Below, piece by piece: positions 24,171 through 36,090 of a stretch of 64,000 nucleotides of DNA. The translations under genes were made by a program, and so were the position numbers. Location of the stretch: NCBI GenBank assembly GCA_950106755.1, contig OX467092.1, forward strand, positions 5,518,001 through 5,582,000. The letters run 5' to 3'. Below the pieces are notes generated by a model. That model made no database searches, was not told where the DNA came from, and saw nothing but the letters and a program-made list of their open reading frames with translations. Each line of letters opens with the position of its first letter. Positions within the stretch are counted from its first letter, which is position 1. Source of the stretch: Climacium dendroides (taxonomy: Eukaryota > Streptophyta > Bryopsida > Hypnales > Climaciaceae).

Positions 24171-24570
24171 TCCCGGGCAACCCAAGAAAAAGTCAAAAAA
24201 TCCCTAGGATAGTCAAAGTATACGCCTAGTTGGCATACTATGGTTAAAAATGGGTATTTATATCCCTCAACCCACATGACTGTCAATATGACTGATGTCT
24301 GAAGCGACTGCTTCTAAACGACTGAAGTCAGTCATATTCCGAGTCATCTACAGTGATTTTTGCGTGAGTCATATTTTTTTATTTTACAACTCACTGCAGT
24401 CATATTTTGCAATCATAAAACACTGCTTTTGTTGTAGTGGGAAAACCTTAATTATGATTAAGGAGAAAACCACAAATGAAGGAAAAAGAGTACAACACCT
24501 TCATCAATCCATTCTCATAGTAAAACCCAATGGGAAAAAACTATGAAAGGATATTAGAAGGTTTACAAAC

Positions 24571-26667
24571 TTATTGTATGTCTTGCTCCAAGATATTGAG
24601 TCGTCGCATATCAATGCTATGAATAAGTCGGCGATGGGTAGATAATGGAAGAGCCTTAGTAAAAAGATCAGCAAGATTATCAGCTGATGAAACTTTCTTG
24701 ATTTCAAGGGCTTTGTTGGTGATCAAGTCGTATGTAAAACTGAAGTACTTTGGATCAATATGTTTCGTACGGTCACCTTTAACAAAACCTACTTGCATTT
24801 GTGCAACACAAGCACTGTTGTCTTCATATAAGACAGTTGAAAAATCATCATATGACAACCTATAATTCGTTCAAATAAACTTGTCAATTGACCGTAGCCA
24901 AATACACTCTCTAGATGCTTCATGTAAAGTGATAATTTCTGCGTGATTAGAAGATGTAGTAGTAATGGTTTGCTTCACTGATTTTCAAGAAATTGCAGCT
25001 CCATGTTGTAGGAAAACATTACCCGTTTGTAATTTGGATGTTGCTGAATCAGATTTATATCCAGCATCAACATATCCAACCAATGTTGGATCTGTAGATC
25101 GAGTGTAGTGAAGTCCCAAATCTTCAGTTCTTTTCAAGTAACGGAGAAGATGTTTGATTCCATTCCAATGGCGAAGTGTTGGTTGAGAACTATGCCTTGC
25201 AAGGACACTAACTGCAAATGCAATATCAGGCCTTGTGGATGTAGCCAAATACAAGAGTGCTTCGATCGCTGCGAGGTATGGATATTGTCCACCCAATGTT
25301 TCCTCCTCCTCTTCGCAAGGGCGATAAGGATCATCATCTTTTGTACTACGACCAACCATAGGTGTAGACAATGGATAAGCATCAATCATATTGAATATTT
25401 TGAGGATTCGATTGATATAAGTAGACTGTGAAAGAAAAATGCTGCCATCTTTCATATGAAGAACTTGTAAACCAATGCAAAATGTAGTTTTGCCAAGTAA
25501 CTTCATTTCGAATTCATGAATAAGAAGTTGGGTGGTTTCAATACATGCACATTTGGTGCCCACAAGATTCGAATCATCAACATAAACAACAATAATAACA
25601 AATCCATTTTTGTCTTTTTTGATAAAAAGACATGGAAGCAAGGCATCATTTATAAAGCCATGCTCAATAAGAAATTGTTGTAGTCGTTGATACCACATAT
25701 GTCTAGATTGTTTCAAACCATATAATGCACGTTGTAGTTTAACGCCATGATGTTTGCTTGGATTAGATGGACTTGGACTGGTGGTTTCAAGACCAGGAGG
25801 AACTTTTATGTAAATATTCACATGAAGTGAGCCATAAAGGTAGGCTGTCACCACATCCATAAGACTCATCTCAAGATAGGCATGAATTTCCATTCCAAGA
25901 AGATATCGAAAAGTAATGGTATTCATAATTGGAGAATAAGTAATATCATAATCAATACCAAATTTTTGTGTGAAACCTTGAGCAACCAAACGAACTTTGT
26001 AACGAATAATGTGACCTTTGTCATTGCGTTTGCGTATAAATACCAATTTGTATCCAAGAGGTCGAGTAGTGAGATTGTCCATGATAGGACCAAATACTTG
26101 TCTTTTGTTCAAAGAAGCATACTCCTCCTCAATAGCAGCTTTCCACTTTGGCCAATCTAAGTGACGCATCGCTTCTTGAATTGTACGTGGCTCAAGATCA
26201 TCTTTCTCGTAAGAAAAATTCTCCGCAATCATACAAATAAAGGAATCATTGATGTTTGTTTTTGCCATGTCCCATACATTTCTTGTACCGCAATACATCA
26301 CAGATAATTTTGTATTCAACTTAGACTTTTCTTGTTTGTGAACAAGAATATTGCCTTGAGAAGTAGATGGACAGTTTTTTGTAAGTGACTTGACAAAATT
26401 GACAGTGGATGCTATAGATAGAGAATGATTAATAGCATCTGTGATTGTTTTTCGTTTGCATGGCTGCTTGTCTGGTCCACGAGTTCGTTTGCCTGTCAAT
26501 TGAAGAGTTGGGGCTATTGTAGTGTCTGACATAGAAACTCGAGCAGGAAAATTATAAGCTTCATTCAACAGATTTCTAGTAATCCATGGTGCATCATGAA
26601 AGCCATCAAGTGTTTGATTGGCAATCTTTTGCAAATACAAAATCTTAGAAACTTTAGTTTCAACCAT
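24571..26667 (-). pseudogene. copia reverse transcriptase and RNase H region
   Basis: A 560-codon frame (26,667-24,985) holds the RVT_2-type copia reverse transcriptase. Landmarks in order are VFIRKRNDKGHIIRYKVRLV, DVVTAYLYGSL, ALYGLKQSRHMWYQRL and the catalytic YVDD near 25,575. The start of RNase H with GYVDAGYKSD follows. After a stop at 24,985 the RNase H domain continues (24,858-24,571) with YEDNSACVAQ and TKHIDPKYF. The core RT residues look intact. The integrase C-terminal tail precedes it. The RNase H stop and breaks upstream make it a relic. Confidence 0.9.
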
Positions 26668-26733
26668 CGACGTCCTTGGGTCAGGATTGGATGTAAATGT
26701 CTGAGGTGCTTGAAACGTAAGGTCAGTAGAAGT

Positions 26734-27956
26734 CTATAGAATAGATGCTCCTCCTTTTAAAGATGAAAATACGTCTTTTTCAAATTGACAATTAGCAAAA
26801 CGAGCACGAAGTAATGTACTAGTTGATGGAGTAATATAACGAATAATACTTGGGGAATCAAAACCAACATAAATACCTTCTTGGCGATGAGAGCCAATAG
26901 TATGTCGTTGTGGTTCCGAAATTGGAACCCATATACGACAACTAAAGACTCGCAAGTGAGAGACATTAGGAGCGCGTCCTGAAAGAAGTTCTTGTGAAGA
27001 AGTAATGTCCACACTTGAAGGACAAAGGCGAATTCAAGTTGCAGCGTGTAGAACGGCGTGGCCCCACATAGATGAAGGCAAATTTGCATGAAGAAGCAAT
27101 GGCCTTGTGATGAATTGGATCCGTTTGATAAAAGATTCCATTAAACCATTTTGAGCATGATCGTATGAAACGGAATAAGTTAATTCAATCCCCGTAGCAA
27201 TACAATAATCTTCAAAAGATTTTGACCGAAACTCTTGAGTATTATCCATTCGTAATGTTTTGATTGGATAATTAGGGAAATGAGCTTTGAAACGGATCAA
27301 TATGGAAAGTAAATTAGCAAAAGCCAAATTTTTAGATGATAATAAAGATACATGTGACTATCTGCCCAATGCATCCACCAAAACCAAAAATATCGGAATG
27401 GTCCAGACATAAGAGATATTGGGCCACAAATATCACCTTGTAGTCTAGATAGCATCGGTGGCAATTCATGGGGAAGTTTCCATGAAAATGGCCTGGCAAT
27501 GAACTTGCCTTGTACACATGCATGACATAATGTCATAGAATTGACATTTGCTCGCTGTAAGTTATGGCCAACAACACAAGGAATAATCTTACGAAACAAA
27601 GTTGAGCCTGGATGGCCCAATCTTTTATGCCAAATGGAAATTTTATTATTTTTAAAAGATACATCAAAACTAGAAATAACATGTGGCCAGATTGGAATTT
27701 GATACAAACCATTTGCCGTAGCAAAGGCTGTTTCCACAATTTTATTGTTCTGTACAAAAACCAGAGCCTCTCGTCTATCTATAGTTCTAGTAGAGATATG
27801 AAAACCGTTGTTGCGCACATCTCGATAGCTGATTAAGCTCCGAGGCGTAGAGGGAGAATACATAGCACACATGCATGTAATGGTGGCGCCCTCAAGCAAA
27901 TTCACCTTTGCTGAACCCTCTTGGAAACGAAACACATTCGATCCAGTCATAGTCAT
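26734..27956 (-). pseudogene. copia integrase region, broken into frames
   Basis: Pieces at 27,956-27,297, 27,327-27,034 and 27,012-26,734 form one integrase. The GAG-pre-integrase zinc finger is readable (WHKRLGHPGS, then CHACVQGK). The three acidic positions of the catalytic core are also visible, in GDICGPI, RMDNTQEF and NGLMESFIKR. A frameshift near 27,310 and another near 27,020 break it. The last piece is the C-terminal part with RVFSCRIWVPI and GIYVGFDSPSIIRY. Confidence 0.88.
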
Positions 27957-27971
27957 TAAATTTCTGGTTTG

Positions 27972-28290
27972 TCAAGATGAAAGATTTTTAACATCAAAAA
28001 ATTGCTTATCCCGCAAGATTGTATGAGTAGTTGCAGAGTCAAAGAGCGCATCACAAGACTCACCAGTGGAGGTGTCCTCAGCAACATGTGATTCTAGATC
28101 GTCAAGTCCATATGGATCCATGGATGCATCTATAGTATGAGCCTCACGACCTTGAGCTCGAAGTTTCTTATTTTCTTGGAACATTTTCACAAAATAGTCT
28201 GATGTCCGGCAAACATTTGCCAAATATCCCACTCTGCCACATTTGTGGCAAGAACGTGTCTCTGATGGACGCTTACCATAGATGTTAGTA
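27972..28290 (-). pseudogene. copia gag zinc knuckle and protease start
   Basis: The minus frame reads a CCHC-like knuckle CHKCGRVGYLANVC, in which the usual His is Tyr (consistent with a CAT to TAT change). The copia protease start LFDSATTHTILRDK follows. A stop follows at 27,972, before the continuation of the protease at 27,956. Confidence 0.8.
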
Positions 28291-28297
28291 GAAGAAG

Positions 28298-28741
28298 TTA
28301 TAACTCATTGTTAAAAGCTACGAATGTTGGGAAATCCAACACTCGTAAATGAGTCCAGTTGTGCAATGCTCTAGGAAGAAAGATTGTTTTCTGGTGATCA
28401 AAACGAGATTTGAGCTTTTTCCAAAGCTCATCAGGTTTATCAATTTCTAAATATTGATGTTGCAACGAGGGGACAATGTGACGACGAAGCAGCAATAAAG
28501 TCTTCCAGGAAGTAGCGGGAGAAACGGAAGCACTTACAGTAGTATCTGTATCAAATGAAATAGAGTCCGATAAATTCTCTACAAATACCTACGCTTTTGC
28601 AGTTTTCGCCCATAATAAATAGTTGCTCCCATCCGCTACCAATTGTGGAAATAAAAGTGGCTGAAGTCGTGGTACCTCAATAGCGGTAGCGGATATCGGA
28701 ACAGTGGTGGAAGTAGCAACCGAAGAAGTAGAAGTAGTCAT
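28298..28741 (-). pseudogene. copia gag (UBN2-type) remnant
   Basis: The likely start ATG is at 28,741 in a Ser/Thr-rich leader. The frame has a stop at 28,589 after NYLLWAKTAKA, then continues with a gag-like segment (28,495-28,298: DELWKKLKSRFDHQKT) until a stop. It is capsid protein coding sequence with nonsense changes. Confidence 0.75.
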
Positions 28742-28799
28742 GGTAAAATAGAAAAAGAAAAGAAGGAGAAACAATAATGCTTCTCAAAAAAAATTAGGG

Positions 28800-29646
28800 T
28801 TTTGAGAATTTAGGGATTTGGAAAAATTAGGGTTTGGTAGATAAAGATAAAGACAAAATAGAAGATAAAGATAAAGATGGGAAAATAAAAACAAAATAAA
28901 AACAAAAAATAAAATAAAGATAAAGATAATGAAGAAGAAATTTGTAAAGATAAAGATGAAAGATAAAGATAAAGATAGAAGTGAAGATAGAAGTTAAAGA
29001 GAAAATAATGAGTTAAAGAGAATGTTTTAGATAAAGAAAAATATAAAAATATTTATCAAAAGTCAATAATAAAATAGAAATGAAATAAAATAAAAACACT
29101 TGGGGTTTGAAGAGACAAGCGAGAAAGCTTGATGTCGAAGAGGAAGGGAAAAAAAAAAGAGAAGTTGGAAGCGGCAACGAAAGGAAAGATAAACTAAACA
29201 AACGGAGAAAAAAAATGTTGAAGCGGCAAGGAAGAAGGGGCAAATAGGCGGTAGGGAGGTGAGAAGAAAGGCGGCAGTGCGGAGCATCTGCTAGGGAAAT
29301 GAAAAGGAGCCAGAAGGAGCCAGCAGGCAACTGGGAGAGAGTTCGGAGGAAGGAACAGGGGCTGTACGGAGGTGGACGGATTGGGAGTGCCGGATTGAAG
29401 TCGACAGGAGGAGCTAGGTGGGAAGTACCAGGTTGAGGTGGGCAGGAGGGAGCCGGCTAGGGAGAAGAAGCCTAGGTGGGGAAGCACAGGGAGAGTTAGG
29501 TGGGAGAGTAGGGAGGTTGCACCACTCAGGCAGAGAGAGACGAGGGGCTTGCAAAGCTCCCTCTAAAAATAATTCTAAACTGGAAATCGTAAACAAAATT
29601 ATAAGAGCGTGTGCGCAAACAATTGTAAAAGAGCGTGCTGATAACG
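28800..29646 (-). other. 5' untranslated leader of the copia element
   Basis: Purine-rich DNA (AAAGATAAAGATAAAG repeats at 28,840-29,060, then G/A-rich sequence) lies between gag and the right LTR. Several open minus frames occur here, but they are low-complexity artefacts (Leu/Ser/Pro/Phe-rich). Confidence 0.7.
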
Positions 29647-29837
29647 TGTTGAGTATAATAAACGAAACAAAACCTCAAAGAACACAAACACAAAGTTGCA
29701 AGAAAGAAATACACATCCTAACATTATATACAAGGGGAGAGAGACGATGAATAGTACTCTCTCCCTATTGGCTAAGAACTACTTTGTTGACTAACTCGCC
29801 ATATGTATGGAGAGCGTTCACACTATGAATCTTAACA
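29647..29837 (-). repeat. 5' LTR of the copia element
   Basis: This LTR is 191 bp, TGTTGAG...TTAACA, followed by the GTATC target duplication at 29,838. Compared with the left LTR it lacks 13 bp and carries five substitutions. Confidence 0.95.
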
Positions 29838-29954
29838 GTATCGCAACAATTGGGTCTGTTTGCACTGAGCAGTTGATAGGAACGTTGTAATTAGTTAACC
29901 CTTGAATGTCAGAGGAGACAGAAAACGTCCTCACAGTTTAAAAGTTAAATTCAA

Positions 29955-30435
29955 AGGGCCATGATTTTTACATCCAATGTCCAAATTCAATAAAACTTGT
30001 TGGAAAAGTTGCGCATACTAGTCTAGTTTGTGTGATAAAAATTTTAGATCAATACAGGATGTATAATAGTTTTGGAAGCCAATCAAACTTCACAGGTTCA
30101 ATTTGAGCTCACAAACTGCATTTGATGGCTGCAACTTTGGGGGCTTGTATCTTTGTAATCTAATGTTTGTTTTCAATAAAATTTGTTGGGTTTTGTTTCC
30201 ATTGAAGTCTAATTGTTGTGTTTTAAGTTTTCATGTCAATCCGAGTTGTTTCAAATGATTGGGAGCAATTCAAAGTTCAAAATCCAGACATTGGTGAATT
30301 CCAGTGAACTTTGGCGGCCTATGACTTCTTCATACAATGTCTAAATCCAATAAAACTTGTTGGAGAAGTTGCGCATACTAGTCTAGTTTGTGTGGTTAAA
30401 ATTTCATAGCAATCTAAGAAGTTATGAGTGACTAA
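29955..30435 (+). repeat. Two direct copies of a ~120-bp repeat, 360 bp apart
   Basis: The blocks at about 29,955-30,075 and 30,315-30,435 share 'caataaaacttgttgga-aag', then an identical 27-base run beginning GTTGCGCATACTAGTCTAG. They are non-coding, and DNA on to 30,900 shows nothing else. Confidence 0.75.
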
Positions 30436-31508
30436 GAAGCATTTTAGTAGAAAGAGGTTCAGTCAAAGATGTATTTTTTGTTACTTTCTTCATTGTTTTT
30501 TGACATTTCAAATCCATTTTGTAGACACAATGATTCATTTGAATGATATTTTTTTCACCAAAGTGTATATATTTTGGTTTTGAATCACTTTGTAGTTTAA
30601 AGTTTTTTCATTTAAGTAGGTTTAGAAATCGAATTTCACCTCCAAATGTGTTTTTAAGAAAATTTCAGCACCTTTTTTCAACACTAAAACATTATAATTT
30701 TTCAATCTATATGGTCAAATGACCCCAAATTTGTTCCACACCATCTACAACATGCACACTACAATATTATACGGTTGAGATCTTCATACCTTACTCTAAT
30801 TTTGACTTTTCAGACTTGCAAAGGAAGGCAATTTTTAAGCCTGGTTGGACCTCTGACGTTTAGAGGTTAAAGGCCTGCCTCGAACAAAGAGAAGGGCAGT
30901 TCATTGAGCAGCAGGCTCGGAACCAATCTTGAGGACTAGTAGTAGGGGCACTAGGAGCTGGGCGTTCAGGCGTGTCAAGTTTTTTTGAACGTTACCTAGG
31001 AACGCAAAAGATAGCATGAGAAAAGGTTGTTCGTACTTCAGTTGTTGAAAGTTGTGGTGGGGCCTAGTGAGGTGTTTATGCAATGTTGCGTCCACTGAGT
31101 CCACTGTGTTGGAAAGCGTTCGGCTAATGAGCCGGAGTGGTAGCGGAGGCTTGTCTTCGAGGGATAAACGCGGCACAGTGATCGCAGACGGTATACACAA
31201 TTCAGGGAGAGCGCTTGCACATTGATAGGTGGTCGAACAGAGGTGTCAAAGGAATTGTAGAGCAGCGGGCAGGCCCTTTCCGGAAGTGCCTTCGGAGAGG
31301 TATTGGTTGAGTCTGCAAGCAACAAGCGTTGGGACTTCGCAATGCACTTACTGGAATCTGGGTATGTCATCGTTGCGGTGCCCTCGGAAACCTACTATGG
31401 CAGGTACATAGATGCCACTGGATATGATATCCCTTCAAATCACAAAAGGTACAAGATACTGCAGGCGACGACCTCCTTCTTCCTAAAAAACTAGAACAAC
31501 GAGACAAA

Positions 31509-32350
31509 ATGGAAGAACTGCTTCCCGCAATGCTGGAGGGTGAGAACAACATAGCTTGTAATACGTTGAGCTTCATGACAAGTAGTCTTGTGAATTTCAG
31601 GTTGTGGGCAGCACTGAATGTTTATCACGATGACCTGGATTATTGGGTGAAACCTTGCTCCACTACGTGGTTTTTAAGATTCCTTCTAGAGTAGTATGAC
31701 AATAAACGTTGGGTGTCCATATTCAGAATGATAAAACTAGTTGTCTTTGCTTTAGCCGAAGTACTGCGACCGCACATACAGAAACAAGACACAAACTACC
31801 GTTTCTCTGTTCTTGTGTTGGTCCGCGTTGCATGCGCTCTTCTCAAGCTAGCGCATGGTGCGAATCTCAATGTCTGCAGTGAGATGTTCACCATAGGGAA
31901 GAGCACGGTTTCAAACATTTTACGGGAGATTGTGCATGGTATTAATGATTGTTTGCATCAAGAGATATCATGGCCAATGGGAGAACAAATGCACGAGACT
32001 CAACGGAAATTCAGAGACTTGTATTCACTACCAGATGTTGTTGGTGCAATTGATGGTATCCAAATCTCGATAGCGAAACCATGTCATGCTTTAGCAGATT
32101 ACTTCTACTTCAGAACAGGAGGATACAACATGAATTGTCAAGCTGTGGTAGATAGTGAGAAGCGCTTTCTGGATTTATACATTGGTATGCCTGGCTCAAC
32201 AAATGATAGCCGCATGCTGCGGAGGTCTTCTTTGTTCAATTTGGCAACATACGGTAACCTCTTCAAAACTGCTCCATCCGTAGACGACTTCAGCCCTTAC
32301 CTTCTTTCTGATTAGGGCTATCCACTCTTACCATGGATAGTAGTTCGATC
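31509..32350 (+). pseudogene. PIF/Harbinger (HARBI1-like, DDE_Tnp_4) transposase relic
   Basis: One frame runs through the region and is interrupted by two in-frame TAGs (31,692-31,694 and 32,313-32,315). Recognisable blocks are WVKPCSTTWF, VRVACALLKLAHGANL, the helix-turn-helix-like EMFTIGKSTVSNILREIVH, the first catalytic Asp in VGAIDGIQISIAKP, NCQAVVDSEKRFLDLY, and the second Asp region in GMPGSTNDSRMLRRSSL. After the second stop the frame continues GYPLLPW and then loses similarity, so the third acidic residue and C-terminus are missing. In Harbinger elements this protein is the DDE nuclease. The copy cannot make an active transposase. Terminal repeats were not found. Confidence 0.88.
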
Positions 32351-33115
32351 AATTTCTCTTCTATGGCTTATAAGAAGTAAATGAAAACTTTCATCCGCTT
32401 CACGAGTCTCTTGGAAAGTAGGGAACTTCTCCCTTTGTAAACAATCTACCATGAAATTCCTACTAGCAAATGTGAATTGTATAAACTTTGGAGAAGACAC
32501 TACTAAAACATCATCAAAAGTAGGTTTGGAAGACTCGTTTCTAAAATACGATAGGTCAATAGTTGGGAAGCTTGAGCCTAAACTGCTGTCCACTTTGCAT
32601 TACGAAAGTTCTGAGGCCTCCAAAGGACTGCTAACTTTTGATTTTCGGCACCCCCCCACGGTGCAGTTACAAGAAAAAATTTAAAATATTTTTTTTGAAT
32701 AAAAATATTTAAAAAATAAAAAATACTTTAAAATAATCAATCTAGCATGGAGTCGACGTGGTGCAAATGTGGCACTACTTGTGCCACATCAAATTTCAAA
32801 TTTTAAAATATCAAAAGTAATTTTTATTTTTATTTTTTTTCCTAAATGCACCACAACAGTGCCAAACTAGTAGCCATATGAGGCCTCAAAAACTTTTGTA
32901 ATGAATATTTCTCTTTTATCTTCATCACAACCAGAATCAAATTCAAAATTTGACATATGGAAGTAGGTGTTCCGGAAAGTTGTAGAAGAAGTGGTCCCAT
33001 GACTTGCACTAGCTCCATAAAGTATCTCTTGTACTCCTACAACATACTCTAGATCATCTTTAAAATTAAAAGTATAGAAACGCTCATGCTTATTGAATTT
33101 GTTGTCTTCCTCCAT
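32318..33115 (-). other. Two minus-strand open frames next to the Harbinger relic, unassigned
   Basis: Frames at 33,115-32,867 (83 codons from ATG, acidic, ending near EASYGY) and 32,593-32,318 (containing EKFPTFQETREADESFHLLL) are open and more gene-like in composition than their AT-rich surroundings. The second has a strong splice donor (ATG|gtaagag, about 32,334). PIF/Harbinger elements usually carry a second, Myb/SANT-like protein gene, but I see no Trp pattern proving that here. I list it as unassigned. Confidence 0.3.
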
Positions 33116-33119
33116 GCCT

Positions 33120-34300
33120 AAACCCTCGATGAAAACTTGAAATTTGTAATAGACAATCCTTTAAAATGAAATCTAAAATATCCTAAACACGTAGCAAAAG
33201 AGTTAATAGAAAACACCTTCAAATTGTTTAGGACAATACTCTCTTCACAATCAAAATCTAATAACAATAGAATCTATGACAAACATGTTCAAAATGTTTG
33301 AAAAATACAATTCTTTGCAACCCTAAAACCTTTAAGGCAACACGTAAATATTAGAATTTTGACTTCTTTTCTTCTTCTTCTCTAAAGTCGGAAAGTGAAA
33401 AGCTCTAAAATAGAAAGCCTCAATATTAACAAACTTTCTCCAATGTATTTACCATTGAAAATGTATGCCTATATATAGAATATTATTTTTTTCATATGGA
33501 TATTTGTATTGTAAATATGAAATTGTAAACATGAAAGAGATAATTTTTAATTGAAATAAATTTTCCTCATGGTTTCAATGTTCATCCAAAATCCTAAATA
33601 TGCTTACATGTATTATAGAGTGTAATGTACAAGACAACAATAGTACTTCATGTATACCTAAGGAAGATATCTATCTCCGTAGACTTACAATTGAAGTAAA
33701 CCATTGTAGAACAATAAAACTATGGGAGAAAAAATATTACAATTCCTCATAGAACCAATTATTAATACAATATTTTTAATTTTTACAATAGTTTTTTTGG
33801 CTACAAGTTTCCTATGTAATTTTATAATTCTACTTAAGTTACCGTTATTGTTTTTTTAATAAAAATATTTCCATTAGTATTGAAGGGCCATTTTTGGAGG
33901 TATAAAAACTACTTCCTAAGATGAAACCTATTTGTAATCATTTGATGTATGACATGTTTGCCCAAACTAATTGTTTTTAGGTACTTAGGCTACATGATCA
34001 CATCATGCAACATGTGAATATTACATTTGTATAGGTATCGTAAATAGGTGTAATTACTTTTAACACAAGTTTAAGCTTTGACTATATAACTTTTATAAAA
34101 TTATATGCTCTATTGCAACAAAGATAGTGGCCATACAAATTTAATAAAACCATATACTCTATGCATAAAAACATGAGGATGGTAGCTATACAAATCTAGT
34201 AAAAAATATAGATTCTTTAAGAAGTTTGGGAAGGAGGTGGCCATACACTACACTTTAGAGTGTATGGCACTTTTTGCCCACTACCACTCACTGCAGAATA
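33120..34300. other. AT-rich intergenic DNA, nothing recognised
   Basis: I find no coding frame of note, no tandem array and no terminal repeat in this stretch. Confidence 0.4.
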
Positions 34301-34307
34301 TAGTGTA

Positions 34308-34440
34308 TCATCACAAAGTTTAAACCTTATGGTTTGTCAACAATTATCATGTGGTTATCATTGTTTCATGGGTTCACACATTAATTACAATTTATCACAT
34401 CATTACGATGCATTACTTCGCATCGTTGGTCACCCCCTTT
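34308..34440 (+). repeat. Half copy of the foldback element at 57,603
   Basis: The sequence TCATCACAAAGTTTAAACC and about 130 following bases match the left arm of the long inverted repeat at 57,603-57,876. Only one arm is present here. Confidence 0.8.
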
Positions 34441-34509
34441 GGCGCAGCTCTGTGCAAAGGGTCCAATGGGGCGGGGGTTTCAATGAACATGAAGTTCTTT
34501 TTTGAGTAG

Positions 34510-36090
34510 GTGGGTGAGTAGGGGCTTAAAAAAACCCTCTAAGGGGCAGTCTAGAAGAACCTCTAGATGCCTTAGGACATCGAACCAAGGCTTGCCTATC
34601 GAGCTCTATAGAAAAATAATTTGTAACTTGGGAAAATTGATTATGATATTTGGTTGATTCCCCTAAAAAATGAAAAAACTTGCAATTTGAAGTTATAGAA
34701 ATATACATTTATCTATTCCTATAGCAAAATAGAAAGTGAAAGGAAAGGACCATGCATACTCCCACAAGAATAACTTAAACACAAACCATAACCTAAGGAG
34801 TTAGGGACATGCTTGTTTTCCATGACAATCTTTAAAATTCAATATACAACACAATGGTATATATTAAGAGTACACCTATCTACTCTTAGAAAGACTAAAA
34901 TATAAAACAAGGTACAAGTGAGATTAGACAAAAACCAATGTGTAACATAACACAAGAGAGAAATGCATGCATGTATCTAGCTCCTATAAATATAACTAAA
35001 TATGAAATTTAGCATTGAGAAGGTAGGCATGTGCCTATCCTTTTATGACAAAATTAAAATTCAAAAACATTTTGCAAAAAAGATAGGCATTTTTTTAATA
35101 TTACAGAATTCATCTTTATTGTATGAAGAAATGGTACAAAACAAAAATTACAAAAGCACATTTGAGACATGTACAATATAGGAGCTTTGGTTTTCCAATG
35201 GCAAAAAATATAGTGTATACTGTTATTTAGAGTTGATACATTGCCAAAATATAGTAAGTATTGAAATATAGAGATGTTTATTTGTAATTTGTCATGAAAG
35301 TGACTTTGAAGTATTCTAATAAAAAATCTTTTTTATGATTCCAATATTTGTGTCAATTTGAAATTTTCATAGTTTATGCATGTATAACTTAGTTTTATCA
35401 AATATCAATGTTGATAATTGTTATTCCAGTGTTAAAAAAATGCATGAATTTAATGCCTTTGGCACATTTATTTATTTCTAAATTTTAAATAGTAATTGTA
35501 AAAATTTCATTTCAATTATATATTTGACTTCTCCAATACTCATAATTTTCTATATTTTCACTTTTTATATGCCAAGTGCACTTTTAATAAAAACAATGTT
35601 AAGTAAACCTTAGATATTTTAGTACATTAGATTCTCTTTGTACTACAATAGAAAGCATGCAAGCAAATAAATATAATATTTTAGATCATGTGTAGTCTAA
35701 AAATAACATTACATATCATTGCCATATAATTTAGTATCTTATTTTAAGAAGGTGGTCACCAAAATACTCCAATTATTGAATTAATAGATGCATTATTTGT
35801 ATTTTAAGTTAAACAATGAAATCATCTATCAAACCTTTTAGGCTTATAGTGTCTTTAGAAAGTTAAATATAAAACCTAAGTAGTAGAAAAGTTTCTCTTT
35901 GATAAATAATATTAGTTTAAAATTTTGTGATTGAATGATAAACTTAACCCCTAATGGATAGTTTTGTTCCTAGCTTACCAAATTATAAGGCTTTGAATCC
36001 TCTTAATTTAAAATTTTTGTACTACAAATTGTGAATTAAATTTCTTTTATCTTCAAGAATTGAGTTGAGAATTTGGGAAAAAAAACTCAA
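34510..36090. other. AT-rich intergenic DNA, nothing recognised
   Basis: There is no supported gene or repeat structure. The short open frames are below what AT-rich DNA yields by chance. Confidence 0.4.

Larger units (their letters stand above)
22184..24439. mobile_element. Non-autonomous CACTA element nested in the copia element
   Basis: The left end CACTACAACAATGACAGTG and the right end (reverse complement CACTACAACAAAAGCAGTG) form terminal inverted repeats of about 30 bp that start with the CACTA hallmark. The exact 3-bp target duplication GGA precedes (22,181-22,183) and follows (24,440-24,442) the element. It is 2,256 bp long with no transposase frame. Inside are a T-rich degenerate repeat (about 22,640-23,170) and a subterminal palindromic array (about 23,610-24,170) of the kind that binds transposase in En/Spm-type elements. 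Removing it restores continuity with the related copia sequence at window position 1. Confidence 0.9.
21571..29837 (-). mobile_element. Ty1/copia LTR retrotransposon, both LTRs and 5-bp target duplication
   Basis: LTRs with TG...CA ends lie at 21,571-21,774 and 29,647-29,837. The element is flanked by GTATC on both sides (21,566-21,570 and 29,838-29,842). It is transcribed leftward. Next to the left LTR is a good purine tract (minus strand GAGTGAGGAGGAG). Next to the right LTR the minus strand reads CGTTATCAGCACGCTC rather than the common TGGTATCAGAGC primer-binding site. Gag, protease, integrase, RT and RNase H follow in copia order. Its length is 8,267 bp, of which about 2.26 kb is a nested CACTA element. 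The frame is broken at several places in gag and integrase, but RT-RNase H is open for 560 codons. It is probably non-autonomous now. Confidence 0.95.

Noticed and set aside
29013..29596. Several 60-105-codon minus frames rich in Leu, Ser, Pro and Phe
   Set aside because: Purine-rich leader of the copia element; low-complexity translation.
32318..33115. Myb/SANT companion gene of the Harbinger element
   Set aside because: No Trp-repeat signature could be read; kept only as an unassigned entry.
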